Shown here: in pieces, positions 60,801 through 64,000 of the stretch | Layout of the letters: every line of letters starts with the position of its first letter | How positions within the stretch are numbered: the first letter of the stretch is position 1 | Source: Cocos nucifera | Taxonomy: Eukaryota > Streptophyta > Magnoliopsida > Arecales > Arecaceae | DNA length: 64,000 bases | Assembly (NCBI GenBank): GCA_006176705.1 | Contig: QRFJ01000300.1 | Location: forward strand, 1,247,688 to 1,311,687 | Reading direction: 5' to 3' | Translations under genes and position numbers: made by a program | The notes under the pieces: model-generated | The model's input: the letters and a program-made list of their open reading frames with translations, nothing else | The model's database searches: none | Told to the model about the DNA's origin: nothing

Positions 60801-62836
60801 TGTCATGTTCTTGAACAAGGCAAAACAGAATTAAGCTATTATACTGAATTTGGAAGACTGAGAGATGTTATTTTTGGCGCTACTGAACAATAGATTATAT
60901 GCTCAATTTTAGCTGTGAGACATATAGAGATGGAAGATAGTGATCAACAAGTTCTTTTTAATGGGTATCTCTTATATATAGTTTTTTTTTTCGGTATAAC
61001 ATTATTGGGATAAACTATTGAATTACGGAGATCTCCAATATGATTGGACTTGGGGCTGAAGTCAAGTTGTGCATTTAGAATGCTAGGGAAATTTTCAAAT
61101 GGTGATGAAATAGCAGGGAAACATTTATGAGGATAGATGACTGGCAATGCCAAAAGGCCCATCTCTTGAACTTTTATAAGAATTAATAATTGGCTATACT
61201 GAAAGGTCAATCTTTAGGAAGCAAAAGGGGTACATCCAATTAAGATGAACAAGGGAGGGGTTAGAGAGTTGATGACAATTACTTGAATGTATATTTTTAT
61301 GGAGTGTGACTGAGGAACCTTAGAAGTTCAAGTACTAGTCAAAAATATAGGTGGCAACCGAGCTCTGTGCTTCAATAGCAACAAATGTAAGAAAGAGTCC
61401 TTTTGAAGAAAGGAGCTCTCCCATGTTTCAGGAGGGACAAACACTAGTGTATGGGTATAAAAGTTGTAAGGAAATGATATTGATCGTGAGGGACCTACAA
61501 TAAGAATGTGTGGTGAGACAAGTTTCATAAAGCAAAAACCTAGTGGATATTTTTACAGTCATTGTGCTTCACTATTTTCCTATATTTGCAAGTTTGTGTC
61601 ATTCCCCTCTTCATGGAGCGTGACATGCAGTAATGCTTACTAATGCTGTACTGCTAGATCATTGTCATCATTTGTCAGATGTGGCAATTAAGCATGTTAA
61701 TTGGGATGCTTCCAAAGTAAGGGAGAAGCTTCATCGCGACATTCAAGCACATGCAGTGTCTGTTCGTGATGCAAAATTGTCGGAACTTAGAGATAGTTAC
61801 CAGGTTAATAAATTTTATTTCATGAAAGAGCAATTTTATCAAGACCTTTAAAATATAAAACCATCATCCAAAATAATAATCAAGACACTTAATAATTTGG
61901 AATGTAATTTTGTTTTGCAGAAACAAGTAACTGAAGCACTGGCTGAGCCTATAGAGTCACTATTTGATGCTCCTGGGCAAAATACTTGGCCATTGATCAG
62001 GAAACTCTATAAACGTGAGACAGAGAATGCTTTATCAAGGTTCGCAAATTCTCTCTCTGGGTTTGAGCTGGACCAGGCAACTTGTGATAAGATGATGGCC
62101 GAGTTAAAGGACCATGCAAAAAGTCTGGTGGAAAAGAAAGCCAGAGAAGAAGCTGGGAAGGTTTTGATACATATGAAGGATAGGTGGCTATCAGCTCCTA
62201 TTTATTTCATCTCATTGTATTTTACCTGATATCTGATGTCATAATTGGACCACTTCTAGGTTTTCATCTATTTTTAGTCATGACAAGAACTCAATGCCAA
62301 GGGTCTGGACTGGGAAAGAAGATACAAGGACTATCACAAAAGAGGCCCGTGCTGCGGTATCTACAATTTTATTTTCATTTCATTTACGATATTAGGTTAT
62401 TTTGTAGGATTTTGTTTACTTTAGTTATACACGAATCTGTATCCATCTTTCTATTTCCTTGGGAGTGTGTCATGTTTTTATTACATTTTGATCATGGTGC
62501 AGGCTCTGAAGGTTTTATCTGTATTGGCGGCTATACGCTTAGATGACAAACAGGATAAAATTGAGAGTATTCTTAACTCAACACTTATGGATGACTCAGA
62601 TTACCGAAAGAGTCTTGAAGCTGCAGCAGATCCACTTGCTTCAAGCACATGGGAAGAGGTATTATTTGGTTATTATCTCTTGCCATGTGTCAGAAAAAAA
62701 CAATGCATAATTTATTGTATTTGTTGACCAGGTTCCTCGAAATAATACATTGATCACACCAGTTCAGTGTAGGTCGATTTGGAAACGGTTCAAAAATGAA
62801 ACTGAGTATACCATCATCCAAGCAATTACCGCACAG
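24736..62836 (+). CDS. RHD3: RHD3/SEY1-family ER-fusion GTPase (19 exons, 3' end beyond window)
   Basis: Dynamin-like GTPase that fuses ER tubules at three-way junctions and so shapes the ER network; in Arabidopsis the founder is needed for root-hair growth. Coding exons: 24736-24883, 34183-34249, 34361-34463, 35739-35809, 35952-36015, 36096-36161, 36279-36326, 36419-36481, 36552-36608, 36875-37033, 37122-37190, 37275-37366, 42652-42730, 55443-55608, 61679-61803, 61921-62183, 62260-62356, 62503-62658, 62732-62836. All borders are GT-AG and the frame stays open for 666 codons. The P-loop GPQSSGKST is at residues 44-52, the switch threonine is in ITKGIW, G3 is DTEGTD, and G4 is VIRDKTK. Later marks are the PGGLAGDRRGVVPASGFSFS-type block (here GVIPASGFSFSAQQIW), YFDEGVRT, MPRVWTGKED and DPLAS. 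Family proteins are about 800 residues, so the two-helix membrane hairpin and tail remain beyond 64000. The start at 24736 gives the family's MG(x)n-TTQLID opening. RHD3 homolog is sure; which paralogue is not. Confidence 0.95.
24884..25705 (+). other. RHD3-like intron 1, part before element D
   Basis: Non-coding, T-rich plant intron sequence starting at GTGAGC. No other gene is seen. The intron totals 9,299 bases (24884-34182), of which 6,939 are element D. Confidence 0.8.
25706..27211 (+). repeat. 5' LTR of element D
   Basis: Starts TGTTAGGGACAAACACC; the end, CCAATAA, differs by a base insertion and change from the CCAACA of the 3' copy. 25830-26540 is a tandem-like array of about 40-base units (GTCGGATTCCTCCAGGAGC type). 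26690-26960 has three to four copies of a unit of about 80 bases with CTCCACGCGGCCCCGAGCGG and GGACGGCTACGGCTGTCACT. The 238-residue open frame at 25833-26549 is repeat translation. CTATAACAAGGGACCC (near 26960) aligns with the TATA region of element C's LTR. Confidence 0.85.
27214..27231 (+). other. Primer binding site of element D
   Basis: TTGGCGCTAGAGGAAGGG, identical to that of element C, just after the 5' LTR. Confidence 0.7.
27335..28972 (+). pseudogene. Tat-like gag with in-frame stops (element D)
   Basis: One reading frame from ATG 27335 to about 28970, with no frameshift noticed but five stops: TAG 27635, TGA 27752, TAG 28061, TGA 28655, TAA near 28718. Order: a charged N-terminus; a gag core start (FESYDGTSNPIDHLEIFRIM, near 27890); a retrotransposon-gag core ending with ESIQAYATRFNTAALEV and LDQSVAMAALKGGL (28150-28250); an arginine-rich linker (28420-28560); then a zinc-knuckle-like C-x3-H-x-C segment (CLYHHDHGYDTEEC) and a GIINTIS turn (about 28870). 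No protease follows. A capsid gene that recently lost its coding capacity by point changes fits best. Confidence 0.85.
29160..29345 (+). repeat. Diverged copies of the 115-bp unit in element D
   Basis: TGTTAGGAACAGAAGAAGAA then CCTCGTCCTAA (29168-29200), and GTTAGGAACGGAAGGAGAA then CTCGTCCTAAC near 29284-29315, match the 115-bp unit amplified in element C. Here there are only one to two units, and they keep the GTTAGGA/TCCTAA pairing. Confidence 0.75.
29634..31080 (+). repeat. GGAGATAAGATCTCC palindromic array in element D
   Basis: More than forty copies of GGAGATAAGATCTCC or close variants, alternating with CCCCGAGCTCCAAC-like and TTCAACCTCGGCT-like linkers. The combined period is about 65-75 bases for two palindromes. 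GGAGAT and ATCTCC are inverted repeats with a 3-base spacer. The - strand open frames of 60-108 residues here (repeats of ILSPVE and GRSYLQ) are products of the array. Confidence 0.92.
31164..32644 (+). repeat. 3' LTR of element D
   Basis: Starts TGTTGGGGATAAACCCTG and ends CTGCACCAACA. Matches the 5' LTR throughout, including the GTCGGATTCC unit array (31270-31940) and the GGCCCCGAGCGG unit array (32130-32390). The - strand open frame at 31465-31917 (150 residues) is repeat translation. Confidence 0.88.
32650..34182 (+). other. RHD3-like intron 1, part after element D
   Basis: Non-coding intron sequence. It contains a (TC)n microsatellite of about 26 units at 33923-33975 and, directly after it, a 17-base tandem duplication (TAATTTTCCATTAACTC twice). 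It ends at the ATTGCTCAG acceptor at 34182. Confidence 0.8.
33923..33975 (+). repeat. (TC)n microsatellite
   Basis: About 26 uninterrupted TC units in intron 1. It is likely length-variable and a usable marker. Confidence 0.95.
34183..34463 (+). CDS. RHD3: RHD3-like exons 2-3
   Basis: Exon 2 (34183-34249) completes the P-loop (GKSTLLNHLF). Exon 3 (34361-34463) encodes RDQITKGIWIAKG through MDTEGTDARERGE, covering switch I and the G3 motif. The intron between them (34250-34360) is only 111 bases. Compared with the family's usual QTTKGIW and DLEGTDGRERG, this copy has I, T and A substitutions, but keeps the threonine before KGIW and the aspartate and glycine of DxxG. Confidence 0.93.
35739..37366 (+). 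CDS. RHD3: RHD3-like exons 4-12
   Basis: Nine short exons (48-159 bases) packed into 1.6 kb. They encode FEKQSSLFALAISDIVLINM, WCHDIGREHAANRPLL, the G4 motif (VIRDKTK), the end of the GTPase domain, then the start of the helical middle domain (IAPGGLAGDRRG, SFSAQQIW, VMVAIIRCEEIANEKL, WLELEAAVQSG). Exon 12 is taken to start at 37275 after ACTTCAG; an acceptor at 37228 would add 15-16 in-frame residues (FLRKSAELYG...) not seen in the family. Confidence 0.92.
39140..39745. repeat. MITE-like repeat, copy 1
   Basis: Begins near CAAGGTTTGTTGAATCG, then TGGTTTGGTATGGTGCTGG, a G/A-rich middle with CCCTAACCCTAG, and a second flank with TTGGTTACCAGCC and GGTTCGGG motifs. Composition and modules match the copies at 50861-51387 and 45162-46135. 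Borders are approximate. Confidence 0.45.
40920..41830. repeat. MITE-like repeat, copy 2
   Basis: Contains ATGGTTCGGTACGA-like and ATGGTATGGTATGGG runs on the left, long C/T-rich and G/A-rich low-complexity blocks, a direct repeat CGACTTCACTTAAAGT-like near 41383 and 41429, and GTGGTACCGGCATAACAAACCTTG at the right end (41807-41829). That end has the CAAGGTT type of the family. Confidence 0.45.
42652..42730 (+). CDS. RHD3: RHD3-like exon 13
   Basis: Acceptor TTCTTGTAG and donor CAT|GTGAGA. Encodes EYDMETMYFDEGVRTTKRQQ and ends LESRILH, a strongly conserved part of the helical middle domain. It stands alone between introns of 5.3 and 12.7 kb. Confidence 0.93.
42731..46903 (+). other. RHD3-like intron 13, first part
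   Basis: Non-coding. It holds a short run of ACCGTACTG/CAGTCTGTACTGG motifs (43710-43940), the repeat at 45162-46135, and otherwise unique-looking AT-rich sequence. Intron 13 is 12,712 bases in total (42731-55442). Confidence 0.75.
45162..46135. repeat. MITE-like repeat, copy 3, with C/T- and G/A-rich blocks
   Basis: Starts CAAGGATCACCAACTTGGAA, then GTGGTACGAG. A G/A-rich block (45255-45440), short foldbacks (AGGGCTTCACCCT near 45488; GGGGCGAAGCCCC near 45549), two C/T-rich blocks with a (CT)n tract at about 45860-45890, and CACCGGTTAGCCACCGGTAT near 46066 complete it. The two C/T blocks (45690-45860, 45895-46040) are an internal duplication. Confidence 0.45.
46904..49169 (+). mobile_element. 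Solo copia LTR in RHD3-like intron 13
   Basis: A 2,266-bp LTR starting TGTTAGATGTGTG and ending TTCCTTCA, flanked by the perfect 5-base duplication CACCA (46899-46903, 49170-49174). It matches the 3' LTR of copia element A (6343-8610) along its whole length, including the first 140 bases, the CCCATGGCCATGGCAGAG segment, a TATA-like TATAAATAG (48604-48612), and the 3' GATCAGATCTGA-rich end. No internal domain is adjacent, so LTR-LTR recombination removed it. It is in the same direction as the host gene. Confidence 0.93.
49175..55442 (+). other. RHD3-like intron 13, part after the solo LTR
   Basis: No gene supported. It holds the MITE-like copy at 50861-51387, smaller scraps with the same GGTATGCCGAACTAG/GGTTCACC style at 53330-53480, a 25-base direct repeat around TTTAGCCCATCACTCAATTA at 53509 and 53560, and a further scrap at 54990-55090 (TGGTATGGTACC). 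It ends at the TTTTTTGGCAG acceptor. Confidence 0.7.
50861..51387. repeat. MITE-like repeat, copy 4, with terminal inverted repeats
   Basis: The clearest copy. The left end CAAGGACCGCCAAACC and right end GGTTCGGTGAACCTTG are inverted repeats matching at 12 of 16 bases. The interior has C/T-rich and G/A-rich stretches with two short TAGGGTTAGGGTT strings. No coding capacity. No certain target duplication was found. Confidence 0.55.
55443..55608 (+). CDS. RHD3: RHD3-like exon 14
   Basis: Acceptor TTTTTTGGCAG and donor GCAG|GTATCA. Encodes LVHPAFRSMLGHLRSKALNK, then GFAALVRDCSQSSLLEFDEG, of the helical bundle. Joins in frame to exons 13 and 15. Confidence 0.93.
55609..55910 (+). other. RHD3-like intron 14, part before copia element E
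   Basis: Unique-looking AT-rich intron sequence from GTATCATC to the AATTG target duplication (55906-55910). Intron 14 totals 6,070 bases (55609-61678). Confidence 0.75.
55911..56245 (+). repeat. 5' LTR of copia element E
   Basis: Starts TGTTAGAGAGTATATTTAAC and ends TTCTTTACA. It carries three to four spaced copies of GTTCATTGTATCTAGAT (56060-56152), then a TATATATAAAG box at 56161-56171, followed by TTATAATACAATC. The repeats upstream of the TATA box are candidates for transcription-factor sites. Confidence 0.9.
56434..59551 (+). pseudogene. Defective copia pol of element E
   Basis: Begins MADTLAISLADLEQLF and goes straight to a protease-like SWIIDSSTTLHM, in which the DSG active-site glycine is serine. 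The integrase follows (DIWGPF-like near 56980, then GIQHQTSCAYTLQQNGVAE at 57221). RT starts near 58060, with RLSFIQILISVA near 58265 and CVDD in place of YVDD (near 58580). RNase H follows (SSAEAEY near 59195, YCDNQAVIFIANN near 59300). Stops are frequent: 56689, near 57570, about 57780, about 58193, about 58373, about 58711 and others. Only some 190 bases separate the primer site from the first ATG, so gag was lost. Confidence 0.9.
59546..59903 (+). repeat. 3' LTR of copia element E
   Basis: Matches the 5' LTR with scattered changes, the GTTCATTGTATCTAGA repeats and a TATATATATAG box near 59796. It is longer by an insertion with GAGTGGTAATACAATCAATA near 59820. Ends TCTTTGCA, then AATTG. 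Confidence 0.9.
59909..61678 (+). other. RHD3-like intron 14, part after element E
   Basis: Non-coding, AT-rich. Only short unconserved open frames are seen. Ends at acceptor TTTGTCAG (61678). Confidence 0.75.
61679..62836 (+). CDS. RHD3: RHD3-like exons 15-19
   Basis: Five exons of 97-263 bases encode the second half of the helical bundle: VNWDASKVREKLHRDIQAH, ALAEPIESLF, TWPLIRKLYKRETENAL, SLVEKKAREEAGKVLIHMKD, NSMPRVWTGKED, AAIRLDDKQDKIE, DPLASSTWEEVP, ITPVQC. The last coding base here is 62836 (ITAQ), followed by donor GTATGC; the next exon should begin with a KRNNNWLP-like segment before the membrane hairpin. Confidence 0.93.
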
Positions 62837-64000
62837 GTATGCATCCTTGAATTCATTGTTGTCTTAGTTCGTCACCTTGGTGTGGTGACCGTGTAGTTTT
62901 TATCTGACGGTTGTAATTTAATGCAAATACAAGTGAATATTTTGGTTTTTCCTCTTTATTTCTGTTTTTTGCAATTTATTTCCTTAGTTGTCTAATTTTC
63001 ATGTTCTCCATGAATTCACTTTCTGCTAATAAAACTTTAATCTCAAATTTTGGACTTACGCAAAAAAAGACTATCTTAATTTATTAGCTCTCACTTCAAG
63101 TATTATTTGGTGGACCATTATGCTTTAACTAAATCGTGTGCCGGAGCCCTGGCTTTCAGGAAACTGGTGGTGTTAAGATGAAAACAAGGGTGAAATGAAG
63201 AGATTGTGAGTTTGGACATCCTGTAGACTATAAAGAGTCAAGTTATTAGTACGTTAAACGATTTTTGATTGATTATGATTTCCTGTATATGAGTGGGGTT
63301 GTTCCAGCTAAATTATGGTGACCACCAATTCTAGCCAGTCAGTTTCTTGTGTATGATCAGCCAAATTTTAGGTCAATCAAGGAAGGCCTTGGGTAAAATG
63401 GAATAAAACATTCTTTTTGGATGGAGGATCCATGGTAAAGGAGCTTTTGTCTCTATGTGAGTAAGATGATCACTGATCTCAGAAAAGAAATATAAAGCCT
63501 CAGGCTAAATGACAAATTTTAAGCTCCTAGGGGTGATTATGCAGCAAAGGTTCTCCTGGTTCCCATTTAAAAGAAAATGTTTGGAACTCTGTCAAGTTAC
63601 AAAAGGCCTTAAGCCTTACCATAAAACAAAACTCCTCCTAAAGGATGCCTTTGTCTCCATAAGGATGAAATAACTGAAAAGAAGTAAGATAATTTTTCAG
63701 GCTCTTATTTATTTATTTGATGAAAGGCTGGGAATGCCTGAGGCCATGTTAAAACATCTAATGGAGGTTCTACCACAGAGGATCTTTCGGCTTTCAATTA
63801 AAATGAGATCTCTGGATCTCAATATATTAAAGCTTTTAGGCTCCATCTAGTGGGGATTCTGCTGGAAAGGAACCATATGGTTCTATTTAAATAGGATAGT
63901 CAAATTACAGGCAGGCTAATGCAGTGCCATCAGGGAGAACTTCACATAACATAAGGTCCAATCATTGTTGACCGTTAGTTTCATTTAGATAAGATTAATG
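62837..64000 (+). other. RHD3-like intron 19, running past the window end
   Basis: Starts with donor GTATGC. No exon for the expected membrane hairpin is found up to 64000, and no repeat family is recognised. Confidence 0.7.

Noticed and set aside
1..64000. tRNA, rRNA or other structured RNA genes
   Set aside because: None recognised; the only tRNA-related strings are retroelement primer sites and the B-box-like site in the retroposon.

Overview
This is plant nuclear DNA. The window holds one large intron-rich gene embedded in retrotransposons, with GT-AG introns and several Ty1-copia and Ty3-gypsy elements. The gene content fits a monocot. The repeat style (long copia LTRs, gag-only Tat-like gypsy elements, CAAGGTTC-type foldback repeats) suggests a palm, but that is a low-confidence inference.

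The only host gene supported is a ROOT HAIR DEFECTIVE 3 (RHD3/SEY1, atlastin-like) ER-membrane-fusion GTPase on the + strand. Its first coding exon starts at 24736. Nineteen coding exons can be assigned up to 62836. Every junction has GT-AG borders and keeps the frame, giving 666 codons. The last part, expected to encode the membrane hairpin and C-terminal tail, lies past the window end. About 2.0 kb of coding sequence is spread over at least 38 kb because introns 1, 12, 13 and 14 are swollen by repeats.

Region by region. 1-8610: degenerate Ty1-copia element A with its 5' LTR cut by the window edge, PBS, a folded leader, broken gag-pol, PPT and a 2.27-kb 3' LTR. 8611-10935: an older copia relic B on the - strand that lacks integrase, and into which A is inserted. 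11640-12286: Ty3-gypsy gag scrap. 12440-14145: relic of a CACTA (En/Spm) Transposase_24-type gene with introns. 14542-20293: complete non-autonomous Tat-like gypsy element C, flanked by GATTT, whose interior is mostly a hairpin-forming array and a 115-bp tandem repeat. 20299-24420: AT-rich sequence with a foldback element, microsatellites and a short non-LTR retroposon. 24420-24735: 5' leader/promoter side of RHD3. 25706-32644: related non-autonomous element D, flanked by GATAT, inside RHD3 intron 1. 37367-42651 and 42731-55442: introns 12 and 13, with a family of MITE-like repeats and a solo copia LTR (46904-49169, flanked by CACCA). 55911-59903: complete but dead small copia element E in intron 14, flanked by AATTG. 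62837-64000: intron 19.

The most unusual signal is in elements C and D. They share ends and a remnant or gag-only coding part, but each has amplified different short inverted-repeat units. C carries about two dozen AGTTCGGC/GCCGAACT hairpins plus seven near-identical 115-bp units. D carries more than forty GGAGAT-AAG-ATCTCC units. The C array appears to derive from the gag linker just before the zinc knuckle.
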